NCBI GenBank assembly: GCA_900696455.1
Contig: CAADGB010000534.1
Span: 1 to 34,330, forward strand
DNA length: 34,330 nucleotides
Reading direction: 5' to 3'
From: an uncultured delta proteobacterium
GTDB taxonomy: Bacteria > Myxococcota_A > Polyangia > Haliangiales > Haliangiaceae
A program made the position numbers and the translations under genes. Positions 24,418 through 34,330 of the stretch are shown in pieces. The first letter of the stretch is position 1. Each line of letters starts with the position of its first letter. The notes beneath the pieces are model-generated. The model saw nothing but the letters and a program-made list of their open reading frames with translations. It made no database searches and had not been told where the DNA came from.

Positions 24418-26517
24418 CTACCGCGTGCGCTGGATGAGCAGCGACTCGAGCAGGAGCAGGAGCAGGAGCGCGGCCGCCAGGGCGTGCCACAGCTCGACCC
24501 GGCGGGCGGTCGGGCGCGAGCCCGCGGCCCCGGCGCCGTCGCTGCGCGGCAGGAGGTGGGGCGGCGCCTGCTCGAGGTCGCTGCCGCGCGGGTCGAGGTT
24601 GACGGCGAAGGCGAGGTCGTCGCGGTCGCGGGTGGCGCCGGTGCGGTCGGTGCCGATGACCCGGTAGAAGCCCGGGGCCTCGGCGCCGGTGAAGCGGACG
24701 GTGCGGCGGCCCTCGAGCCGCGCGCCCTCGAACACCGCGCCGGCGCGCTCGGGGCCGCGGACCTCGAGCCGGCGGAGGTCGAGGGTGGGCAGGATGGCGA
24801 CCTGGCCGACGAGCACCGACGACGTCGCGTCCTGGACCCGGCGCCGCGCCAGGTGCCGCACCGACTCCTGCAGGAGTGGCAGGTAGCCGGGGTGGATCGG
24901 CAGGTCGTTCCAGTCGCGATCCAGGGTCGAGGTGAACAGGAGCAGCCGCCCGTCTCCGCGGCGCGCCTCGACCAGGGCGGCGGCGCCGTTGGTGAAGCGC
25001 GCCAGGACCTTGCGATCGACGGTGTCGGTGGTGGGGCCGAGCAGCATGATCTTGGTGAAGCGGGCCAGGGCCAGGCCGGGGGCGTCGCTCGCGAACGGCG
25101 CGAAGATGGGGTGGTCGGCCTCCCACTTGGTGAGGTGGAGGGCGCGGGCGGCGCGCTCGTCGGGCGCCGCCCCCCACGCGGTGTCGATGGGGTCGCGGAG
25201 CTCCTGGGGCAGGAGCGGCAGCATCGTGCGCGCGTAGGCGGCGGGATCCACCCGGTCGCCGAGCGTGACCAGGAGGCCGCCGCCGGCGCCGACCCAGCGC
25301 GCCACCCGCGCGACCACGTCGGCGGACAGCGCCGGCACGTTGGCGAGCACGATCACGTCGTGCTGGTCGAGGTCCGCGTCGTCGAGCTCGTCGGGGATGA
25401 GCTTCGTGACCGCGGCGCCGGCCTCGGCGCGATCGCCGGGGCGGAGGGCGGCCTCGGCGTAGAACAGCTCGTCGTCGTGGCGGGCGGCGTGGGGATCGCC
25501 GTCGACGAGGAGCACGCGGATCTCGTCGCGGAGCTGGGCCACGGCGAAGCGGCGATCGTCGGCGGGCAGGGCGTCGGCCGGCAGCTCGACGGCGACCTCG
25601 GCCGAGCGCCGGCCCGGGGGCAGGGTGGCGAGGAAGCGTTTGTGGCGGAGCTCGCCCGGCCTCAGGTCGAGCTGACCGTGGGCGATGATCTGGCCGGCCA
25701 CCCGCAGCGAGATCAGGACGGCGGGCGCGGGCCGCGGCGAGTGGTTGGCGATCTCCGCCACCACCGCGATGCCGCGGCTGCCGGCCGCCGGATCGGGCTC
25801 GACCCGCAGGCCGACCACGGCCAGGTTGGACAGCGTCGCCCGCCGGCGCAGGTCGACCAGCTCGAGCGCCGGGCCGTCGTCGGCCCACGCCCGCTCGCCG
25901 CCCTGGAGGCCGCCGCGGGTCAGCGGCGACAGCACGTAGATCGTGCGCCGGGCGTGGCTCGAGCCGGCGAGGAGCTGGGCGGCGCGATCGAGGGCGCGAT
26001 CGAGATCCGCGGGGCGGGCGGTCGGCGTCAGCGTCGCGAGCTGATCGCGCAGGCGCAGGTGATCGCGCGACAGCTCGGTGGGGTGGATCGCGCCCTCCGC
26101 CGCGCGCACCAGCGCGACCTCGGCCTCGGGGCCGAGCTGGCCGAGCAACTGCGCCGCCTCGCCGGTGGCGCGGGCCAGGAGCGTGGTGCCGTCGACCCGG
26201 TAGCCGCTGGTGAAGGAGTCGTCGACGACCAGCACCGCCGCCTGCGGCCCGCGCGCCACCAGCGGCCCCTTGCTCGCGCACGAGGTGAAGGGCTTGGCCA
26301 GGGCCACCGGCAGGACGACGCACAGGAGCACGCGGATGGCGAGGAGCAGGCGCTCGCGGAGCTGCATCCGGCGCGCGGTGCGGCGCCGGGTCGCGAGCAG
26401 GAACTCGAGCGCGGAGAAGCGGACCACCTTGGCCCGTCGTCGGCCGATGAGGTGGATGGCGACGGGGATGGCCAGGCCGGCCACGCCGAGCAGGAGCAGG
26501 GGGGCGAGGAAGCTCAT
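24418..26517 (-). CDS. BatA-type membrane protein with vWA-like domain
   Basis: A 699-aa protein. The N-terminal BatA signature has a first transmembrane helix (MSFLAPLLLLGVAGLAIPVAIHLI), then RRRAKVVRFSALEFLLATRRRTARRM, then a second helix (LLLAIRVLLCVVLPVAL). A vWA-like periplasmic region follows with a degenerate metal site (VLVVDDSFTS instead of the usual DxSxS), a long beta-rich middle, a glutamine-amidotransferase-like segment (RVLLVDGDPHA...HDVIVLANVPAL...WVGAGGGLLVTLGD), and a C-terminal helix (LWHALAAALLLLLLLESLLIQ). In Bat-type operons these proteins sit in the membrane beside a MoxR ATPase and a DUF58 protein. The ATG at 26517 overlaps the DUF58 stop (ATGA). Last gene of the operon; the substrate is unknown. 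Confidence 0.85.
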   Translation of the reverse strand: MSFLAPLLLLGVAGLAIPVAIHLIGRRRAKVVRFSALEFLLATRRRTARRMQLRERLLLAIRVLLCVVLPVALAKPFTSCASKGPLVARGPQAAVLVVDDSFTSGYRVDGTTLLARATGEAAQLLGQLGPEAEVALVRAAEGAIHPTELSRDHLRLRDQLATLTPTARPADLDRALDRAAQLLAGSSHARRTIYVLSPLTRGGLQGGERAWADDGPALELVDLRRRATLSNLAVVGLRVEPDPAAGSRGIAVVAEIANHSPRPAPAVLISLRVAGQIIAHGQLDLRPGELRHKRFLATLPPGRRSAEVAVELPADALPADDRRFAVAQLRDEIRVLLVDGDPHAARHDDELFYAEAALRPGDRAEAGAAVTKLIPDELDDADLDQHDVIVLANVPALSADVVARVARWVGAGGGLLVTLGDRVDPAAYARTMLPLLPQELRDPIDTAWGAAPDERAARALHLTKWEADHPIFAPFASDAPGLALARFTKIMLLGPTTDTVDRKVLARFTNGAAALVEARRGDGRLLLFTSTLDRDWNDLPIHPGYLPLLQESVRHLARRRVQDATSSVLVGQVAILPTLDLRRLEVRGPERAGAVFEGARLEGRRTVRFTGAEAPGFYRVIGTDRTGATRDRDDLAFAVNLDPRGSDLEQAPPHLLPRSDGAGAAGSRPTARRVELWHALAAALLLLLLLESLLIQRTR

Positions 26518-27428
26518 CGCCGCCCGCCTGCCGCGGCGCCGCGCTGGCGGCTGGCCAGGAGCTCGAGGAGCGTGTCCTCGACCGGGCGGTCGGTCGGGCA
26601 CAGGTGGTGCTCGACGCCGGCGGCGGTCAGCTCCTGGCCGACCCGGGCGAGGAAGCCGTTCATGCGCTCGAGGTACTCGGCGCGGATCGCGGCGGGGTTG
26701 GCGAGCAGCCGGTTGTCGCTCTCGAGCGACTGGAACAGGGTCAGCCCCTCGAACGGGAAGGTCCGCTCCTCGGGCGCCAGCACCTGGAGGACGGCGACGT
26801 CGTGGCGCTGGGCGCGCAGGCGGCGGAGGGCGCCCAGGGTGCGGTCGTCGGGATCGAACAGATCGGAGGCCAGCACCACCAGCGCCCGCTTGCGCCGCGC
26901 CAGCTCGGCGACGCGCTCGAGGGCGTCGGCGGGCGAGGCGTCGTCGCCGCCGTCATCGGCGATCGTCCGGTCGATGACCGCCAGCAGGTCGGCCAGGTGC
27001 GAGGCGCGGCCGCGCGGCGGCACCAGCGCGCCGCCGCCGGCGCCGCCGAAGGTGAGGAGCCCGACCTTGTCCTGCTGCTGCACCACCAGGTAGGCGAGGG
27101 CGGCCAGGCACAGGCCGGCGTACTCGACCTTGGGCAGGCCGGCGCCGGCGAAGCGCATCGAGCCCGAGCCGTCGAGGACGAGGTAGACGGTGAGCTGCGA
27201 CTCCTGCTCGTACTGCTTGACGTAGTAGCGATCGAGCTTGGCGTAGGCGCGCCAGTCGACGTGGCGCAGCTCGTCGCCGGGCGAGTACTCCTTGTGCTCG
27301 GCGAACTCGACCGACGAGCCGTGGAGGCGGGCGCGGTGTAGCCCCGACAGCGCGCCCTCGACGATCACCCGGGCCTTGAGCGGCAGGCTGCCGAGGCGGG
27401 CCAGGGCGACGGGATCGAGGCGCGGCAC
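26514..27428 (-). CDS. DUF58 family protein with von Willebrand factor A fold
   Basis: A 304-aa cytosolic protein with the DUF58 signature GSSVEFAEHKEYSPGDELRH-VDWRAYAKLDRYYVKQYEQE (38-75), followed by a vWA-like metal-site motif VLDGSGSM (84-91) and LVVLASDLFD (183-192). DUF58 proteins are regular companions of MoxR AAA ATPases and are thought to act as metal-dependent binding modules or adaptors for the ATPase. The GTG start at 27428 lies 8 bases after the MoxR stop and 4 bases overlap with the BatA-like gene, so the three are tightly coupled. Much longer forms of this frame run through the MoxR gene and are spurious. No good Shine-Dalgarno sequence, which is compatible with coupling. Confidence 0.9.
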   Translation of the reverse strand: MPRLDPVALARLGSLPLKARVIVEGALSGLHRARLHGSSVEFAEHKEYSPGDELRHVDWRAYAKLDRYYVKQYEQESQLTVYLVLDGSGSMRFAGAGLPKVEYAGLCLAALAYLVVQQQDKVGLLTFGGAGGGALVPPRGRASHLADLLAVIDRTIADDGGDDASPADALERVAELARRKRALVVLASDLFDPDDRTLGALRRLRAQRHDVAVLQVLAPEERTFPFEGLTLFQSLESDNRLLANPAAIRAEYLERMNGFLARVGQELTAAGVEHHLCPTDRPVEDTLLELLASRQRGAAAGGRR

Positions 27429-27436
27429 GGCGCGGC

Positions 27437-28579
<1,143 letters not shown>

Positions 28580-28591
28580 GGCGTGGTCGGC

Positions 28592-30174
<1,583 letters not shown>

Positions 30175-30178
<4 letters not shown>

Positions 30179-33100
30179 CGGATGAGCTCCTCGTAGTAGC
30201 GACGGACCAGCTCGTCGTAGCCGGCGGGCGGGCGCCGCTTCATCGCCTCGAGCAGCTCCTCGCGGAAGCGCTCGGGGGCGCGGTACTCGTCGGCGCCGGG
30301 GATCCGCACCGGCTCGTCACCGCCCGCGGCCTCGCCCTGGGTGCGGGCCTGGCGGGCGGCCTGCTGCGCCTCGCGGCGGGCGCGCTCGAGGAGCTCGGCG
30401 GCGGTGCGGGCGCTGTCGCGCGCGCCCGAGGGATCGCGGCGGCCCAGCCGCTGTTCGGCGGCGTCCTGGTGCGGGGCCGCCTCGCCGACGCGGCGGGCGA
30501 CCGCGGCGCCGGCGTCGCCGGGCAGGCCGGTGGCGGCGCGGGCGCGATCGCCGAGGCGCCGGGTGCGATCGCGGTTCATGCCCTGGCGCCGGCGCAGGGC
30601 GTCCATCCGCTTGCGGTCGTCGCGGCCCAGGATCTGGTCGGGCGACGGCGTCATGGCCTCGAGCTCCGAGACCTGCTTGTCGGCCAGCGGGTGGGCGGCC
30701 TCGACCGCGTCGAGGGCCTCGGCGGTGGCCTGGGCCCACGGCGAGCGCGGATCGTCGGCGAGGGCGGCGTCGAGCTCGCCGGCCACGGTCTCGAGCGACT
30801 GGCGGGCCTGGCGGGCCATGCCCAGGGCTTCGGCCAGATCGCCGTCGGCCAGCATGCGCTCGAGATCGAGCAGGCGCTTGTCGACGATCTCGAGCTCCTC
30901 GCGGGCGAACGGGGTGAGGCCGCCGTCGGTGACGCGGGCCAGCTTGTCCTGCAGGCGGTCGACGGCGGCGCCGAGGCGACGCTGGGCGCCGCGGGTGAGA
31001 TCGCGCATCAGGTCGTCGGCGCGCTCGGCGTAGCGCTCGAACAGGCGATCGGCCTCGGCGGCGATCTCGGCCTGGTCGCGGGCGACGTCGGCCAGCTCGT
31101 CCATCAGCTCGTCGAGCTTGCGCTCGCCCTCGCTGAAGCGCTCGCCGCGCAGGCCGCGCAGGGCGTCCTCCATCGAGCTGGTGGCGTCGGCGAAGCCCTG
31201 GCGGCAGCGCTCGAGCGCCTGCTGGGCGGCGCGGGCGTCGCCGCGATCGACCAGCGTCCGGACCTCGGCCAGGCAGCTCGTGGCCTGCCGATCGTGGAGC
31301 GCGCTGGCGTGCACGAACTGATCGAGGACGTCGGCGGCGATGCCCTTGCGCTTCTGGGTCAGCTCGGCGAGGCGCTGCTCGATGGCGCGGATCTGGCGCA
31401 GGATCTCGGCCTTGAGCTTGTCGTCGCCGGTGCGGGCGAGCTCGGCCAGGAGCTCGGCCAGCCGCTTGTGGTGGGCGTCGATCTCGTCGGTGACGTCGAG
31501 CATGCCCTCGAGCTGCTCGCGCTCGAGCCAGTCGGCGAGCAGGAGCACGTCGTCCTCCAGCTCGGCGACCACGACGCGGTCGACCGCCTGCCAGCGCGCG
31601 GGCGGCAGCCGGGCCGGCGGCGCGCCGCGCCGGGCGGCGGCGGCGAGCGCGGCCTCCTCGCGCTCGAGCTGGCGGGCCTCCTGCGCCACCAGCTTGTCGA
31701 GGCGGCCGCGCATGCTCTCGAGCGCGTCGCGCAGGCCGCGATCGGCCAGCGGGTCGGACTCGAAGGCGGCGGCGAGGGTGCCGAGCTCGATCGTGATCTC
31801 GGTGAGCTGCCGGTGGAGCGCGTCGCGGGGCGGCGCGGTGGGCTCGGCCGCGGTCAGGCGGTGGCCGAGCGCGACCAGGACCTTCTGCGCCAGCTCGGCC
31901 TGCCGCGCCAGGTGCTGCTCGTGGCGCTCGCGCGGCGAGAACACGCGCAGGCGGAGCTCGCGCGAGCGGCCGACGTTGGGGCCGTCGACGGTGTCGTTGT
32001 CCAGGGCCTCGATGCGGTAGGTGACGCGCGCGCCGGGAGGCAGCACGACCTCGGCCAGGTCCCACACCACCTTGGCCTGGGCCCGCCCCGGCGCCGCCGG
32101 CAGCGTGGCCAGCGCCTTGCGCTCGGCCTTGCCGTCGACCTCCCACACCAGCTCGACCTTGCCGATGCCGAAGTCGTCCTCGACGACGTAGGCGAGCTCG
32201 ACGCGCTTCATGTCGGTGACGTCGAGGTCGTCGCCGGGAGCGTAGAGCTCGACGGTCGGCGGCTGATCGGGCTCGAGCTCGATGACGTGGGCCACCGCCT
32301 CGATCGTGCGCCGGCCGTCGGGGCGCGCGGCCTGGAAGCGGTAGCGGGCGGCGCCGGCCACGATCAGCTCGCCGACGACGAGGCCCGCCGGCTGGTCGGC
32401 GCCGGCGGCCGCCATCGGCACCTCCACCGGCTCGGCGCCGTCGCGCTCGACGACGATCGACAGCGTGGCCTCGGGATCGAGCGGGCGGGTGGTGAGCTGG
32501 GCGCGGGTGCCGGCGAGGGCGCGGAAGTCGCCGGCGGTCGATGGCAGGTGGAGCGGCGGGCGCCGGCTGTACGCCGGCGGGGTCAGCACGATCTCGAGGT
32601 CGCCGACCAGCGGCACCGGCGAGCGCACGGTCACGGCGGCGGCGCGCCCGCGGGCGTCACCGAGGCGGTGCCAGCCGGCGCGCAGGGCGTCGCCGGCGAA
32701 GGCGAGGGCGGCGCCGTGGGCGGCGAGCAGGATCCCGATCGCGGCCAGCCCGCGCCGCAGCCAGCGCCGGTCGAGGAGCGCCGGCGCGTCGAGGCGCGCG
32801 ACGCGGGCGGCGGTGACCTCGGTGAGCGCGTCGACCAGGGCCGGCGACGGCGCGGTCGGGCGCGGCGGCGCCTGGTTGAGCTCGACGGTGGACAGCAGGT
32901 CGGAGGCGAGCGCCGGGTTGCGCCTGCCGACCCAGCGCGCGACCGCCGCGTCGGCCCGCCAGCGCCGCGCCGGCACCACCGCGCCCAGGACCACGCCGGC
33001 GATCACGCCGAGGCCGCCGACGAGCCCGGCGAGGGCGACGATGGCGAGCGCCCCCGGGCGATCCGGCGCCACCGCCCAGCCGACCAGCGGGAGGACGAGG

Positions 33101-33222
33101 GCGAGCGCGAGCCCCAGCGTCGCGACCGCGATCAGCGCCGACGCCGCGGCGTGACGGCGCAGGCGGACGCGGACGTCGGCCAGGAAGGCGCGGATCGAGG
33201 CGAGCGTGGTAGGCGAGGACAC
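30175..33222 (-). CDS. Large membrane protein, DUF4175-like, long coiled-coil C-terminus
   Basis: A 1015-aa protein. Two N-terminal transmembrane helices (about 26-48 and 57-85) and a third near 160-178 are followed by a beta-rich domain ([25 protein letters not shown]...[24 protein letters not shown]) of the kind in DUF4175 proteins of Bat-type operons. About 550 residues of highly charged helix come next (e.g. [66 protein letters not shown]), probably coiled coil. The C-terminus ends [13 protein letters not shown]. The GTG at 33222 is chosen because it directly precedes the N-terminal helix segment; the open frame continues upstream into the promoter region. First gene of the five-gene operon, divergent from the ECF sigma gene. 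Topology implies a large domain outside the cytoplasm; the function is unknown. Confidence 0.8.
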
Positions 33223-33286
33223 GACGGAGGACCGGGGAGCGCGCGCGCCGCGGCGGTCGCCGGGACGGTCGCACGCGAACGCGACG

Positions 33287-33292
33287 AGTCTA
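33287..33292 (-). promoter_or_regulatory. TAGACT -10-like box for the five-gene operon
   Basis: GCTAGACT on the minus strand, about 65 bases before the GTG at 33222. There is no recognisable -35 and no leaderless spacing, so the leader would be close to 60 bases. Confidence 0.3.
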
Positions 33293-33348
33293 GCGCGCTC
33301 GTGCGCACATGAGAGAGGGATCTGGCGACGGCTCCCACCTCGCCGGGG

Positions 33349-33354
33349 TATAAC
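33349..33354 (+). promoter_or_regulatory. TATAAC -10 box immediately before the ECF sigma gene
   Basis: GGGGTATAAC ends 7 bases before the GTG at 33362. There is no Shine-Dalgarno sequence, so a leaderless transcript is plausible. The box is also the loop of the palindrome CCGGGGTATAACCCCGG (33344-33360). Confidence 0.45.
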
Positions 33355-33361
33355 CCCGGCC

Positions 33362-34069
33362 GTGACCAAGCGCGCCCACGAGGCACGTTCGCCGGTCGCG
33401 CCCGCGACGGGGGGCGCGCCGGACGACCGCGAGCTGGTGGTCCGCGCCCAGAAGGGCGACCGCGACGCGTTCCGCGTGCTGTTCGAGCGCTACAGCCGCC
33501 GCGCCTATTCCCTCGCCTTCGGCATCGTCCGGCACGCCGACGACGCCCTCGACGTGGTCCAGGACGCGTTCATCAAGGCCCACCGCCACCTCGACAAGTT
33601 CGAGGGGCAGGCCAGCTTCTACACCTGGCTCTACCGGATCGTCATGAACCTGGCGATCGACCACCTGCGCAAGCACCGGCGCCAGCGCGTGGTCGACTTC
33701 CCCGACGCCGGCGAGACCCTCGACGAGGGGGCGCTGGGCGAGGATTCACTAATCCCTCGGATTATTGGAGGAAATCCCGGGCGGGCGCTGCTCGACCGGG
33801 AGATCCGCGACCGCATCGCCCAGGCCCTGGACGAGCTCTCCGACAACCACCGCGCCGTCCTGGTGATGCGGGAGCTGGAGGGGCTCTCGTACGAGGAGAT
33901 GGCCCAGGCCATGGGGTGCAGCAAGGGCACCATCATGTCCCGCCTGTTCCATGCCCGGCGCAACATGCAGAAGCGGCTGCTGGATCTCTACGATCGCCCG
34001 GCGAATCTCGCCCCTTCCGACGAACCTGATCGCGGCGTTGAATCAGGGACCGACGATCACTCGTCATAG
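33362..34069 (+). CDS. ECF-type RNA polymerase sigma factor (RpoE-like)
   Basis: A 235-aa sigma factor of the extracytoplasmic-function group. Region 2 (about 25-108) contains [20 protein letters not shown] and [22 protein letters not shown]. Region 4 (about 153-207) contains [20 protein letters not shown], then [28 protein letters not shown], the -35-binding helix-turn-helix. The linker (112-150) is unusually encoded: residues 128-139 use GAT TCA CTA ATC CCT CGG ATT ATT GGA GGA AAT CCC, many of them rare in this GC-rich genome. The GTG at 33362 is chosen for the TATAAC box 7 bases upstream and the reasonable N-terminus. A probable anti-sigma gene follows after 39 bases. The divergent five-gene envelope operon is a possible target, which is inference. 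Confidence 0.93.
   Translation: MTKRAHEARSPVAPATGGAPDDRELVVRAQKGDRDAFRVLFERYSRRAYSLAFGIVRHADDALDVVQDAFIKAHRHLDKFEGQASFYTWLYRIVMNLAIDHLRKHRRQRVVDFPDAGETLDEGALGEDSLIPRIIGGNPGRALLDREIRDRIAQALDELSDNHRAVLVMRELEGLSYEEMAQAMGCSKGTIMSRLFHARRNMQKRLLDLYDRPANLAPSDEPDRGVESGTDDHSS
33742..33777 (+). other. AT-rich four-arm structure inside the ECF sigma gene
   Basis: Arms GGATT (33742-33746), AATCC (33751-33755), GGATT (33759-33763) and AATCC (33773-33777) alternate and can pair 1-2, 2-3, 3-4 or 1-4. They lie in the linker between sigma regions 2 and 4, in a run of rare codons. Confidence 0.6.
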
Positions 34070-34108
34070 TCTCGAGCCCGACGCTCGCTAACCTGCCCAG
34101 AGCTCCCC

Positions 34109-34330
34109 GTGTCCAAGCCCACCGACCCCGACCTCATGCTCCTCGCCGACGGCGAGCTCGCCGACGGCGAGGCCGGCGCGCTCGAGCGCGCGGCCGGTCC
34201 GACCGGCGCGGCCAAGCTCGCGGCCTTGCGCGAGGTCGGCGAGCTGGTGCGCGGCCACCTCGAGCTGGCGGCCGACGCCGCCGAGCCACGCCTGGCCGGG
34301 CTGTGGGAGCTGGTCGAGCGCCGGCTCGAC
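34109..34330 (+). CDS. Probable anti-sigma factor, N-terminal part (cut by window edge)
   Basis: A frame open from GTG 34109 to the window end (74 codons), reading MSKPTDPDLMLLADGELADG, then EAGALERAAGPTGAAKLAALREVGELVRGHLELAADAAEPRLAGLWELVERRLD in outline. The DLMLLADGEL...AGALE opening and the position 39 bases behind an ECF sigma gene fit an anti-sigma factor. The usual zinc-binding H-x3-C-x2-C motif is absent from the visible part; there is no Cys at all. The transmembrane helix expected in such proteins would lie beyond the edge. There is no strong ribosome-binding site (CTCCCC precedes the GTG). Function rests on context plus the weak N-terminal resemblance. Confidence 0.65.
   Translation, partial: MSKPTDPDLMLLADGELADGEAGALERAAGPTGAAKLAALREVGELVRGHLELAADAAEPRLAGLWELVERRLD

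Noticed and set aside
23958-24437. Plus-strand frame reading Arg-Val/Arg-Gly repeats across the hexamer array
   Set aside because: It is built from the palindromic repeat and the hexamers, has no ribosome-binding site or domain, and runs into the antisense of the BatA-like gene.
33206-33361. N-terminal extension of the ECF sigma factor from ATG 33206
   Set aside because: It would add 52 residues of non-sigma sequence across the divergent promoter region. GTG 33362 fits the family N-terminus and the TATAAC box.

Overview
The window is a chromosomal segment of very high GC content (mostly G/C at third codon positions) with dense genes, many GTG starts and many 4-base GTGA/ATGA gene overlaps. 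The gene content points to Myxococcota (Deltaproteobacteria sensu lato). It includes an Oar-like TonB-dependent receptor with a carboxypeptidase-regulatory domain, a MopE-type Asp-rich repeat lipoprotein, several lipoproteins, a large outer-membrane barrel of a type I recall from myxobacteria, and a MoxR/DUF58/BatA operon with a peptidase-MA protein and a DUF4175-like protein. A Haliangium/Kofleriaceae-like lineage is my best guess, from recall only. I see no phage, IS element, CRISPR array, tRNA or rRNA.

Layout. 1-1544 (minus): xseB, a single-domain response regulator and an ispA-type prenyl synthase, joined by GTGA overlaps. 1653-3238 (plus): a Fur-family repressor overlapping a phospholipase-D-like lipoprotein. 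3279-5108 (minus): PP2C phosphatase, YceI-like protein, small lipoprotein. 5227-8433 (plus): cinA, thpR and recA, a DNA repair/nucleotide-cleanup operon with a GAAC-N4-GTTC LexA-like palindrome inside thpR and a strong intrinsic terminator after recA. 8730-13018 (plus): an Ig-like lipoprotein and a 1094-aa Oar-like receptor, ended by a terminator hairpin and followed by an odd short-repeat array. 13314-16973 (plus): an unknown membrane protein, a TPR protein and radA. 16987-20394: an outer-membrane barrel protein (minus), a lipoprotein (plus) and a single-TM protein (minus). 20613-23891 (plus): the MopE-like lipoprotein and nagZ. 23892-24417 has no gene but holds a three-copy palindromic repeat family and an 18-unit hexamer array. 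24418-33222 (minus): a five-gene operon reading DUF4175-like, peptidase-MA, MoxR ATPase, DUF58 and BatA-like. 33362-34330 (plus): an ECF sigma factor and the start of a probable anti-sigma factor.

The signals I rate highest are these. (1) A GGTAnnnT-type -10 box recurs 6-8 bases before start codons (cinA, nagZ, a lipoprotein gene, xseB, the ECF gene in variant form), suggesting leaderless transcription. (2) A palindromic repeat family at 23925-24252 has outer arms that differ between copies yet stay complementary. (3) An AT-rich, rare-codon patch inside the ECF sigma gene is built of alternating GGATT/AATCC arms. (4) The five-gene MoxR-type operon carries two large partner proteins of unknown role and is divergent from the ECF sigma gene.
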